A DNA stretch of 64,000 nucleotides, from contig CAWCUZ010000002.1 in assembly GCA_963798795.1 (NCBI GenBank), positions 1,240,001 to 1,304,000 on the forward strand. Reading direction: 5' to 3'. This document shows, one piece after another, positions 1-7,771 of this stretch. Within the stretch, counting starts at the first letter, position 1. Each line of letters starts with the position of its first letter. Below the pieces are notes generated by a model, which saw only the letters and a list, made by a program, of their open reading frames with translations, was not told the origin of the DNA and ran no database searches. This DNA is from CAWCUZ01 sp963798795. Lineage in GTDB: Bacteria > Acidobacteriota > Vicinamibacteria > Vicinamibacterales > SCN-69-37. A program made the position numbers and the translations under genes.

Positions 1-1313
1 CCGGGGCCGGTGTCTTCGACGACCAGCCGGACACCTTCGGACACCCAATCGGCCTCCACGCAGATCAGCCCTCCTTCCGGCGTGTGGCGGACGGCATTGG
101 CCACGAGGTTCTGCAGCGCCTGCTCGAGACGTGTGCCATCGCCGGTCACCTCGAGCACGTCCGGCACCAGCCGCGTCTCGAGCGTCAGCCCCTTCTGGGC
201 GAGGACGGGCTCGTGGCGCTGCCGGACCCGCTCGAACAGCCCGGCAATGGCCACCCGTTCGCTCCGCAGCGGCGTGCCACCCTCGACCCGCGCGAGGTCG
301 AGCAGGTCGCCGATGATGTGCTCCAGCCGCTCCGTTTCATCGCTGACCACCGCCAGGTATCTCCGGCGGGTGTCGTCATCGAGCGGGACGTTCGACATGC
401 TGAGCGTCTCGACGTAGCCGCGGATGGCGGCCAGCGGCGTGGCCAGCTCGTGCGAGATGTCAGCCAGCAACTGGCGGCGCGCGCGGTCGGCGGCCGTGAG
501 CGCGGCGGCGCGCGATTCGAGCCCCGCCGCCATTTCATTGAAGGTGTGAGCCAGCGACGCGACTTCGTCGCCGCCGGCTTCGGTCGCGCGCACGGCGGTG
601 TGCCCCGTGCCCAGCGCCATGGCGGCCTGCTGCAGCGCGCGCAACCGGCGATGTGCCGGCCGGAACACGACGAGCGCCGCGACCGCCGTCCCGATGACGA
701 GCAGCACGAGGCCGGCCGCGGCGAACGTGGGGCCGAGGCCGCGCAGTGTCACAAAGAGCGGCGGCGGCTCGAGCGGCACGGCGACCATGCCCACCGTGGC
801 GTCATTCACCCGGACGGGCGCGAACTCCAGAATCTGGTTGGGACCGCCGCGGCCGAATCCTGTCCGGCCGCCGGGACTGCCGGCATCGGGCGGCGACGCC
901 GACGATCCGCTGCGGTCGGAACGGTACCCGCCGAACCCGCGCCCGCCACGTTCGGCGCCGCCGAGCAGCCGCGACCGTGCGGCCCGGGCGACGTTGGGCG
1001 GCGGCGCGATACGCCGGCTGGCAATCGTCGGACCGTCCTTCATCACGAGGACCCACGATCGGAAGGCGCTCGAGTACCGGCCGGTCAGATACGTCTGCAG
1101 ATCCGTCTCGGGGTGCTCCTGGAGCACCGTGGCCGCATCCGCGGCAATGACCTGCGCCAGCTCGGCCGGCGTGCGGCCCGGCAGCAGCTCGGACGTCCGG
1201 CCGGTCAGCCACAGGAACACGAGCCCCTGCGCGCCGAGCAGCACGGCGACGAGCAGGACGAATCCAAAGGCGATCCGCCAGTAGAGACTGCGATACCAGA
1301 CCTGGTCAGCCAT
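1..1313 (-). CDS. Sensor histidine kinase (C-terminus outside window)
   Basis: This is an inner-membrane sensor kinase that partners the regulator next to it. The frame opens at ATG 1313 and stays open to the window edge. It has an N-terminal membrane segment (residues about 13-36), a Gly/Arg-rich periplasmic loop, a second membrane segment (about 196-217), a HAMP-like linker, and a HisKA H-box with DISHELATPL (phospho-His about 288). The N box (NLVANAVRHTPEGG) follows, and the G1 box (VEDTGPG) is cut by the edge. Its start overlaps the regulator stop by 8 bp, so the two are translationally coupled. The signal is unknown. The low-complexity loop is unusual but consistent with an extracytoplasmic sensor. 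Confidence 0.9.
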   Translation of the reverse strand, partial: MADQVWYRSLYWRIAFGFVLLVAVLLGAQGLVFLWLTGRTSELLPGRTPAELAQVIAADAATVLQEHPETDLQTYLTGRYSSAFRSWVLVMKDGPTIASRRIAPPPNVARAARSRLLGGAERGGRGFGGYRSDRSGSSASPPDAGSPGGRTGFGRGGPNQILEFAPVRVNDATVGMVAVPLEPPPLFVTLRGLGPTFAAAGLVLLVIGTAVAALVVFRPAHRRLRALQQAAMALGTGHTAVRATEAGGDEVASLAHTFNEMAAGLESRAAALTAADRARRQLLADISHELATPLAAIRGYVETLSMSNVPLDDDTRRRYLAVVSDETERLEHIIGDLLDLARVEGGTPLRSERVAIAGLFERVRQRHEPVLAQKGLTLETRLVPDVLEVTGDGTRLEQALQNLVANAVRHTPEGGLICVEADWVSEGVRLVVEDTGP

Positions 1314-2040
1314 CGGCCAGCTTGTACCCGGTGCCCCACACCGTGAGGATGAGCTTCGGTTCGCGTGTATCTTCCTCGATCTTCTGCCGGAGCCGCTTGA
1401 TGAGCGTGTCGACGCTGCGTTCGGTGACGTGGGTGTCCTGCGTCCAGACCTTCTCGAGCAGCGCCTCGCGCGAGAACACGATCCCGGCATGGCCGGCCAG
1501 CAGGTGGAGCACGTCGAACTCGTGCGGGGTGAGATCGATCGGCCGCCCGCCGACGCGAACCTCGCGCCGCGCGGGGTCGATCCGGATCGACCCGACGGTG
1601 ATCGACGGCTGGCCGGCGCGGGCCGAGGTGCGCACGGCGCGCGGCCGGCGCAGCAGAGCCCGCGCCCGGGCCACCAGCTCGCGAACGCCGAACGGCTTGG
1701 TGAGGTAATCGTCGGCACCGCTCTCGAGACCGGTGACCTTGTCGGCCTCCTCGCGGCGGGCGGTCAGCATGAGGATCGGCACGTCCGTGTTGCGGGCGTC
1801 GCGGCGGATGGCACGGCACACCTCCAGACCGTCCAGCTTCGGGAGCATCAGGTCGAGCACGACGAGGTCGAACGGCTCGGTGCGCGCGAGGCGCAGGGCT
1901 TGTTCGCCGTCGGCGGCCGGCACCACCGCCAGACCCTCGAGGCCGAGGTGCAGCGACACCAGCTCGCGGATGTGGGGTTCGTCCTCGACGACCAGCACAC
2001 GGCCGCGGCTGCCGGCCGCATCGGGATTGGGCTGGGTCAC
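1306..2040 (-). CDS. OmpR/PhoB-family response regulator
   Basis: This is a cytoplasmic DNA-binding response regulator of 244 residues. An N-terminal receiver domain carries the acidic pair E19/D20, the phospho-acceptor D63 in VLDLMLP, T93 and K115. A C-terminal winged helix (about residues 145-240) ends with the typical WGTGYKL hairpin. It is the first gene of a two-gene operon with the histidine kinase, whose start overlaps its stop. The start is GTG at 2040. The gene is divergent from the PfkB kinase. Target genes cannot be read from the sequence. Confidence 0.95.
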   Translation of the reverse strand: MTQPNPDAAGSRGRVLVVEDEPHIRELVSLHLGLEGLAVVPAADGEQALRLARTEPFDLVVLDLMLPKLDGLEVCRAIRRDARNTDVPILMLTARREEADKVTGLESGADDYLTKPFGVRELVARARALLRRPRAVRTSARAGQPSITVGSIRIDPARREVRVGGRPIDLTPHEFDVLHLLAGHAGIVFSREALLEKVWTQDTHVTERSVDTLIKRLRQKIEEDTREPKLILTVWGTGYKLADG

Positions 2041-2112
2041 GCCAGTATCTACCGTTGGAGGGTGTCCGGCGTTTCGCTCGTATACTCGGTGGCCGGTGGC
2101 CGGTGATCATCG

Positions 2113-3030
2113 ATGAGCACGATTCCCGCCTCTCCCGACGTTGTCGGCCTCGGGGCCGGGTGCGTGGATTACGTCCACATCGTACCCGCCGGGCTGCGTC
2201 CGTTCGACCCCGAAGCCAAGCTGCGGATCGGGCGGCATCGGACGTCGGTGGGCGGCCAGGTCGCGACCGCGCTGGGCACGTGCAGCCGTCTGGGCCTGCG
2301 CGCGGCGTTCGTCGGCGCGCTGGGATCCGACGCATGCGGAGCCCGCGTGCGGGAGGCGCTCATCCGATGCGGCGTGGACGTGAGCGGGGCCGTCGTCCGT
2401 GACGCACCGGGCGCGTTTGCCGTCATCCTGGTCGACGAGCCCAGCGGCGAGCGTCTCGTGTTCTGGCACCGGGACGACGGCCTGCGGCTCGCGCCGGGCG
2501 ACCTCCCGGCCGCGGCGATTGCCGCCGGGCGCGTGCTGCACGTGGACGACGTCGACGTCGACGCGGCGATCGCGGCCGCCGGGATCGCGCGCGCACACGG
2601 CGTCCCGGTCACGAGCGATCTGGATCGAGCGGCCGATCGCTCGGACGCGCTCATCCGGGCGGTCACCTTTCCGATGTTCACCGAACAGGTCCTGCCGGCG
2701 CTGACCGGGACCGCGGATCCGGAGCGGGCGCTGCGCAAGCTGCGAGCGCTCAATCCGGGCGTGCTCTGCGTGACGCTCGGGCGGCGCGGCGCGGCCGCAC
2801 TCGACGGCGACCGGTTCATGGTCGTGGAAGGATTCGGCGTGCAGGCGGTCGACACGACGGGCGCCGGCGATGTGTTCCGGGGGGCGTTCATCTACGGGCT
2901 CCTCCAGGCGTGGCCGTTGGCCGAACGGCTGGCGTTCGCGAACGCCGCGGCGGCCGTCGCCTGCACGCGGCCGGGCGCCCTCGACAGTGCGCCGACGCTC
3001 GACGCGATCGCGGCCGTGCGGCGCCGCTGA
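2113..3030 (+). CDS. PfkB-family carbohydrate/nucleoside kinase
   Basis: This is an ATP-dependent sugar or nucleoside kinase of the ribokinase fold, 305 residues. The N-terminal glycine pair region reads TSVGGQVATAL, and the C-terminal PfkB signature DTTGAGDVFRGAF starts near residue 247 with the catalytic base at D253. Length and motif order fit ribokinase/adenosine-kinase-type enzymes, but the substrate cannot be assigned. A TATACT box lies about 28 bp before the ATG, and a short direct repeat of GGCCGGTG lies between the two. It is a single gene, divergent from the two-component operon and convergent with the gene downstream. Confidence 0.88.
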   Translation: MSTIPASPDVVGLGAGCVDYVHIVPAGLRPFDPEAKLRIGRHRTSVGGQVATALGTCSRLGLRAAFVGALGSDACGARVREALIRCGVDVSGAVVRDAPGAFAVILVDEPSGERLVFWHRDDGLRLAPGDLPAAAIAAGRVLHVDDVDVDAAIAAAGIARAHGVPVTSDLDRAADRSDALIRAVTFPMFTEQVLPALTGTADPERALRKLRALNPGVLCVTLGRRGAAALDGDRFMVVEGFGVQAVDTTGAGDVFRGAFIYGLLQAWPLAERLAFANAAAAVACTRPGALDSAPTLDAIAAVRRR

Positions 3031-3036
3031 CGGGTT

Positions 3037-4033
3037 TCAGCGCGGCGGCGCCGTGAGACGCGGCGCGATGACCGTCAGTCCGTCCGGGGCGTCCGGATAG
3101 CCGCCGTCGACGATGGCGGTGAACGACACCACGGCGTCGCCGCCCGCGCGGTTGGCGAGCGCAAGATCCTGCGGCGCCGTCATCGTGCCGGCGTCGAACC
3201 GGAATCGTTCGGGCGCGGCGTCCGCGTCCCACCGGACCAGGGCCTCGAACGCCGCGTCGGACGGCAGCGTCGCCGCGTTCCACGGCTCGATTGCGCGCCA
3301 TTCGAGGTGGCTGTTCGGCGGCACCTGCAGGTAGTACTCCAGCCGCGAAGGTCCGACAATCGAAAGGTGATCGCCGTCGGCGACCGCCGAGTGCTTCCGC
3401 AGCGCGGTTCCGAATTCCATCCAGTCCCACAACGTCGAAAGTTGGCGCTGGTCCGGCGCGTCGGCCGGCGGATGGTCGTACCGGTCGGTGTGGAACTCGA
3501 GGACGTTCAGCCCCTGGCGCAGCGCGGGGGCGGGCAGCAGAAAGCTGTAGAGGCGGAGGCCACGGCGTTCGCTGCGGTCGCGCGCCGTGACGGTGCCGAT
3601 TTCGCTGCCGTTCAGCACGAACCGGAGCGTCTGCGGCTCGGTCTCGGAAAAGAACGGCGCTTCCGCCGACCGGAAGCGGATGATTCTGGTCGCCGGGCCG
3701 GAAGTGGTAGAAGCGGACGGATGCGCTCGGTCCGACCGACCAGACGTACGTCTGCGGATCCTGCGGAATCTGCTCGTCGACCGACCAGCCCGCGTTGAGG
3801 AAGACACGGCCAGCCGCCGAACCGAACTCGATGTAGCGCGTCTCGAGATGCGGCACGGCCTCTGGCAGCCGGGCGGCGAAGTCGGCCACGACGCGCCGCT
3901 GTCCCGGCTGGTGGCACGCGGCCGTGACGAGCCCGGCCGCGCCGGTGACCAGCCCGGCGGCGGCGGCCCACGTGACGGCGCGGCGCGTCAGAAGCGTCCG
4001 CGTGTTGACAGTCCCCGATCGGGCCAATAGCAT
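3037..4033 (-). CDS. Exported protein of unknown function, frameshifted
   Basis: I do not recognise this family. The frame starts at ATG 4033 with a basic N-terminus and a hydrophobic Ala/Gly/Val segment ending in AAC, so it may be a signal peptide or a lipoprotein signal. It runs to FYHFRPGD, then continues one frame over as RIIRFRSAEAPFF to a stop at 3037. Removing one base from the GGG run at 3694-3696 joins the halves into about 331 residues. The C-terminal half (LRFVLNGSEIG, GLNVLEFHTDRYD) has the look of beta-sandwich domains in membrane proteins that handle polysaccharides, which is only an impression. The break is more likely a sequencing error than a pseudogene. Confidence 0.6.
4005..4033 (+). 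promoter_or_regulatory. Sigma70-type promoter for the sulfatase-fold gene
   Basis: TTGACA (4005-4010), a 17-bp spacer and TAGCAT (4028-4033) match the housekeeping consensus well. The expected transcription start falls on or next to the GTG at 4041, so the mRNA would be leaderless. The -10 box overlaps the start codon of the divergent gene at 4033. Confidence 0.6.
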
Positions 4034-4040
4034 CCTCGTG

Positions 4041-5381
4041 GTGCGGCGCATCATTTTCTTGCTGGCATTGACAGGTGCCGCCGCGCTGGTTGTCCTCGCG
4101 GTGCGTCACGGCGAGTCGGCCTCCGGCCCGGCGCGTCGGCCCAACGTCATCCTAATCTCGATCGATACGCTGCGCGCGGATCATCTCGGCTGCTACGGCT
4201 ACGACGCGCCGACCAGCCCGGCGATCGACCGGTTCCGCGCGGATGGCGTGCTGTTCCAATCGGCCTACTCGCAGGCGCCCGCCACGCTGATGTCGCACGC
4301 CTCGCTGCTGACGTCGACCATCCCGCAGCACCACGGCGCATCGTTTCAACTGTACCGGGCCCTGCCGGACAGCGCCGTCACGCTGGCCGAGGTGCTGCGC
4401 GGTGCGGGCTATCGCACGCTGGCCGTGGTCGGTGGAGGCCAGCTGAATGCGGTGTACGGCCTCAGCCAGGGCTTCGACGTGTACGAAGAGCGGCCGGACT
4501 TTGCCGGCGCGATCAGCCGCGTGTTCGCGCTGCTCGACCAGCCGGATCCGTCGGGCAAACCGGTCTTCCTGTTCCTCCACACGTACGACGTGCACCTGCC
4601 GTACCGGCCGACACCGGAGAATCTGGCCGCCCTCGAGTCCGACTACGACGGGCCGCTGCCGGGCACGACCGAGGCGGCGCTGGTCGACGACATCAACCTC
4701 GGTCATCGGCCGCTCTCCGACGCCGACCGCCGGCACATCGTGCACACGTACGATGCCGGCATTCTGACCATGGACCAGACGTTCGCGACGCTGGTCGATG
4801 GGTTGAAGGCGCGCGGCCTGTACGAACCCGCCCTGATCGTCGTCACGTCGGACCACGGCGAGGAGTTCAACGAGCACGGCACGATGGCGACGCACAGCCA
4901 CACGCTCTACGACGAACTGCTGCACGTGCCATTCCTCATGAAGCTGCCGGGCGGGGCGCAGGCCGGCGCGACGGTTCCGCCGATGGTGCGCGGCATCGAC
5001 ATCGCGCCGACGATGCTGGCGGTCGCCGCCGTCGACCCGCCGCCGACGTTCGAAGGCCGCGCGTTCTATCCGCTGCCGGATCCGAACGATGAGAGCGACA
5101 ATTTTTCGGTCCTGCGGCGGGAGGTGTCGCCCTCGGACGTCGCGCTGGCGTCCGGCGTGCGCACATCCGAGTGGAAATTGTACGGGCCCCACCTGTACGA
5201 CCTGAGGAAGGATCCCGGCGAGACGACCGACGTCGCCGACCAGCACCAGCCGCTGGTTCGCGCGCTCATGGCCACCCGCGATCGACTGATCAACGAGCGG
5301 CCGAACGCGCAGGGCCATACCGTGCGCCCGTCCGAGGAACTGAAGGAGCGGCTGCGCAGCCTCGGGTACACGGGCGGGTGA
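4041..5381 (+). CDS. Sulfatase-fold (alkaline phosphatase superfamily) hydrolase
   Basis: This is an exported or membrane-anchored hydrolase of about 446 residues. A short hydrophobic N-terminus (RRIIFLLALTGAAALVVLA) precedes the core. The metal-binding start is NVILISIDTLRADHLGCYGY, then HTYDVHLPY, and VVTSDHGEEFNEHG supplies the later Asp/His ligands. The usual formylglycine motif (C/S-x-P-S-R) is absent; the equivalent stretch reads ATLMSHASLLTS, so Thr or Ser may be the nucleophile. It may therefore be a phosphodiesterase or phosphotransferase rather than a sulfate ester hydrolase. GTG 4041 is chosen because a good promoter ends just before it; GTG 4038 is the alternative. Confidence 0.82.
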   Translation: MRRIIFLLALTGAAALVVLAVRHGESASGPARRPNVILISIDTLRADHLGCYGYDAPTSPAIDRFRADGVLFQSAYSQAPATLMSHASLLTSTIPQHHGASFQLYRALPDSAVTLAEVLRGAGYRTLAVVGGGQLNAVYGLSQGFDVYEERPDFAGAISRVFALLDQPDPSGKPVFLFLHTYDVHLPYRPTPENLAALESDYDGPLPGTTEAALVDDINLGHRPLSDADRRHIVHTYDAGILTMDQTFATLVDGLKARGLYEPALIVVTSDHGEEFNEHGTMATHSHTLYDELLHVPFLMKLPGGAQAGATVPPMVRGIDIAPTMLAVAAVDPPPTFEGRAFYPLPDPNDESDNFSVLRREVSPSDVALASGVRTSEWKLYGPHLYDLRKDPGETTDVADQHQPLVRALMATRDRLINERPNAQGHTVRPSEELKERLRSLGYTGG

Positions 5382-5385
5382 TCCC

Positions 5386-5401
5386 CGGAGCAGGTCTGCT
5401 C
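5386..5401. terminator. Hairpin between convergent genes
   Basis: GGAGCAGGTCTGCTCC is a perfect-arm palindrome just after the sulfatase-fold stop codon and before the convergent alkB stop. There is no T-run, so a terminator role is tentative. Confidence 0.35.
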
Positions 5402-5449
5402 CGCGCCGACGCGCCGGCTTGTGATTCCTGTCCATGCGACCGATGTCTC

Positions 5450-6070
5450 CTAGAATTCCCGAAACGTCAGGTTGAGACGTCCCTCGAAGCCGAGGCCGGG
5501 CGGCGCCGTGCCCGGAAGCAGCCGCGCGACGCCGTGATAGCGCAGCCGGGCCGGGCCGCCAAACACGAAGGCGTCGCCGGACGCGAGCAGGATCGTCTCG
5601 ACGGGATCACGCCGCCGCAAGCCCCCGAACAGGAATCGCGCCGTGTCGCCGATCGACAGCGACACGACCGGCGCGCCGCGCGCGAGCGCCGCCGGCGATT
5701 CGTCCTTGTCCTGGTGGAGGCCCATGCGGCTCGAAGCGCCGTACCAGTTGACGATCGCCACGTCGGGCGCGAAGGCGAAGTCCGCCTCCGCGGCCACGCG
5801 CCGCGCCAGATCGGCGAGGGCGGGGGGCAGGGGCGGCACCGGCCGGCCATCGAGATCGGTGCGCCGATCCTCGTAGCGGTAGGTGAGCGCGTTCCAATGC
5901 CGCCCCAGGCACAACATGCGCACGCTCATGGGCCGGCCGCCGCGCGCGACTGGCCTGTAGAACCCGGCGTCGCCGCCGCCCAGGTCGAAGCACGAACCGG
6001 CGATCGACTGCTGCTCGTCGGCCGGCAGCCAACCGTCGAGCCAGACGGCGCCGGGCGCGATGATTCGCAC
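5450..6070 (-). CDS. alkB: AlkB-like 2-oxoglutarate/Fe(II) dioxygenase
   Basis: This is an oxidative DNA repair enzyme that would remove alkyl groups from N1-methyladenine and N3-methylcytosine. The 206-residue product shows the substrate-lid/NWYG region, the iron-binding HxD in GLHQDKDE, the distal His in LRYHGV, and the 2-oxoglutarate-binding arginines in GRLNLTFR at the C-terminus. The start is GTG 6070, fixed by a good ribosome site (AAAGGAG) 6-7 nt upstream. The frame stays open further upstream only because it runs through the tandem-repeat array, so the longer reading is rejected. The array sits in its 5' region. Confidence 0.9.
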   Translation of the reverse strand: MRIIAPGAVWLDGWLPADEQQSIAGSCFDLGGGDAGFYRPVARGGRPMSVRMLCLGRHWNALTYRYEDRRTDLDGRPVPPLPPALADLARRVAAEADFAFAPDVAIVNWYGASSRMGLHQDKDESPAALARGAPVVSLSIGDTARFLFGGLRRRDPVETILLASGDAFVFGGPARLRYHGVARLLPGTAPPGLGFEGRLNLTFREF

Positions 6071-6113
6071 GCGATTACTCCTTTCGAGCCGATCGCCTCG
6101 AACGAGCCGGCGG

Positions 6114-6397
6114 GTCGGTGTCTGCCGGCTCTTCGGAGCAGTCGCCCCGAACCGGCCGGCGGGTCGGTGTCTGCCGGCGCTTCGGAGCGGTCGCTCCGAA
6201 CCGGCCGGCGGGTCGGTGTCTGACACTTGTGCCGGCCGATCGCACCGAACCGGCCACCGGCTCCCGACACTTGTGCCGGCCGATCGCACCGAACCAGCCA
6301 CCGGGTCCCGACACTTGTGCCGGCCGATCGCACCGAACCAGCCACCGGCTCCCGACACTTGTGCCGGCCGATCGCACCGAACCAGCCACCGGGTCAG
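6114..6397. repeat. Compound tandem-repeat array (49-bp then 44-bp units)
   Basis: Two units of 49 bp start at 6114 and 6163 with GTCGGTGTCT. After a junction at 6212, four units of 44 bp start at 6222, 6266, 6310 and 6354 with GACACTTGTGCCGGCC. The 44-bp units are near identical, differing mainly at G/A and C/G positions near their ends. Each type carries an inverted core: CGGAGCGGTCGCTCCG in the 49-bp unit, and GTGC...GCAC around CGGCCGATC in the 44-bp unit. Both share a CCGAACC-GCC block, suggesting common descent. There are no unique spacers, so it is not CRISPR. It fills the gap between divergent alkB and the NHL gene. Confidence 0.9.
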
Positions 6398-6420
6398 TCC
6401 CTGAAGATCGGGGACAGACC
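6392..6420. repeat. REP-like hairpin with GGGGACAGACCC arm
   Basis: GGGTCAGTCCC and GGGGACAGACCC are near-perfect inverted arms around TGAAGATC. The arm sequence resembles REP palindromes associated with tyrosine transposases in other bacteria, but differs from the GGGACGGGAC family elsewhere in this window. It closes the tandem-repeat array. Confidence 0.5.
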
Positions 6421-6525
6421 CGGCTCACTTCGAACGCACCCCGCACCCCGCACCTCGCACCCCGCACCCCGCACCATTGTGTCCTCACCCGACGTAGAAT
6501 CGAGCCCACATCTCAGGAGGTCGGC

Positions 6526-7686
6526 ATGCCGCGAGCGGTCCGTACGACTCTCGTCTTCGGCGTCATCGTGTGCGCGGGCGGACTCGCGGCCCCGTCGATG
6601 CGCGCGAGGCAGGCCGCAACGAGCGGCGTCGCGCCGACCAACGACCTGCCGAATCCCTACGAGACGATCGATCACTGGGGAGCGCTCCCGAACGGCCGCA
6701 CCTGGGGATCGACGAGCGCCGTGGACATCGATCCCGACGGCGAGTCGGTGTGGGTGGCGGAGCGGTGCGGCGCCAACTCGTGCTGGGACGCGGCCAGCGG
6801 CCGCATGTCGCCGCTCGACGTGGTGATGGAATTCGACGCGTCGGGCCGGCTGGTCCGGAGCTTCGGGGCCGGCATGTTCGTGTTTCCCCACGGCATCCAT
6901 GTCGACCGCGAAGGCAACGTATGGGTGACCGACGGCCGCGACAACCTGCCGCGCCGCGCGCGCGGCGCACCGCCGGACGCGCCGCTGCCGGCCCCGCCAG
7001 CCAGGATTGTCGGACACCAGGTGATCAAGTTCAGCCCCGAGGGGCGGGTGCTCCTGGTGCTGGGCAAGCCGGGGGGCAACCAGCCGGGCCAACCGGACGA
7101 TCCGGGGTCGTTCTATCAGCCGAACGATGTCATCACGAGCGCCGCGGGCGATATCTTCGTGGCGGAAGGCCACGGCGGCGCCAACGCGCGCATCGTCAAG
7201 TTCGACCGCACCGGCAAGTTCATCAAGGCCTGGGGCACGCACGGATCGGCGCCCGGGGAGATGGACCAGCCGCACGGGCTCGCGTTCGATTCGCAGGGAC
7301 GTCTGTTCGTCGCCGACCGGTCGAACAACCGCCTCCAGATTTTCGACCAGGACGGCCGCCTGCTCGATGCCGGCTGGGAGCAGTACAGCCGCGTGAGCGG
7401 CATCTGGATCGACGGCAACGACATGCTCTATTGCGCCGACTCGGAATCGGGGTCGGTGGCCCGCGATCGGACGAACTGGACGCGCGGGATCCGGATCGGC
7501 AGCATCAGGGACGGACGCAACGGCGCGATCCGGTATCTGATTCCGGATCCCGACACGGCGGCGACCAATACGAGCGCGGCTGAAGGCGTGGCCGTGGACC
7601 GCGCCGGCCGCATCTACGGCGCCGAAGTGGGCCCGCGGGACCTGAAGCGGTACGTCCGCCGCGGCGGTCCGGGCGGCGGACTTTGA
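6526..7686 (+). CDS. Secreted NHL-repeat beta-propeller protein
   Basis: This is a 386-residue exported protein with a Sec-type signal peptide (about residues 1-27, ending SMRA) followed by NHL repeats. Repeats are visible as FPHGIHVDREGNVWVTDG, QPHGLAFDSQGRLFVADR and similar strands. Such propellers bind ligands or, in a few families, are lyases; no catalytic residues can be assigned. The start ATG 6526 has a strong ribosome site AGGAGG at 6515-6520. It resembles the two NHL proteins at 10267-12639, which lie beyond the aminotransferase pair, so the whole block may serve one extracytoplasmic function. Confidence 0.85.
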   Translation: MPRAVRTTLVFGVIVCAGGLAAPSMRARQAATSGVAPTNDLPNPYETIDHWGALPNGRTWGSTSAVDIDPDGESVWVAERCGANSCWDAASGRMSPLDVVMEFDASGRLVRSFGAGMFVFPHGIHVDREGNVWVTDGRDNLPRRARGAPPDAPLPAPPARIVGHQVIKFSPEGRVLLVLGKPGGNQPGQPDDPGSFYQPNDVITSAAGDIFVAEGHGGANARIVKFDRTGKFIKAWGTHGSAPGEMDQPHGLAFDSQGRLFVADRSNNRLQIFDQDGRLLDAGWEQYSRVSGIWIDGNDMLYCADSESGSVARDRTNWTRGIRIGSIRDGRNGAIRYLIPDPDTAATNTSAAEGVAVDRAGRIYGAEVGPRDLKRYVRRGGPGGGL

Positions 7687-7771
7687 TCGTTGCCACCGGC
7701 TCGGCGCGGGCGTAAGATTCCGGCGTCACCCCCGGCTCCAGGTTCGGCGGACGGCTCGCAGGAGGACTGCC

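Noticed and set aside
1205..2335. Antisense open frame of 376 codons over the response regulator
   Set aside because: It is a shadow of the regulator and kinase genes without recognisable domains.
5450..6358. 302-residue AlkB with N-terminal extension
   Set aside because: The extra 96 codons are translated tandem repeat. GTG 6070 has a strong ribosome site and fits the family length.
6114..6397. CRISPR array
   Set aside because: The units follow each other directly without unique spacers, and no cas genes are nearby.
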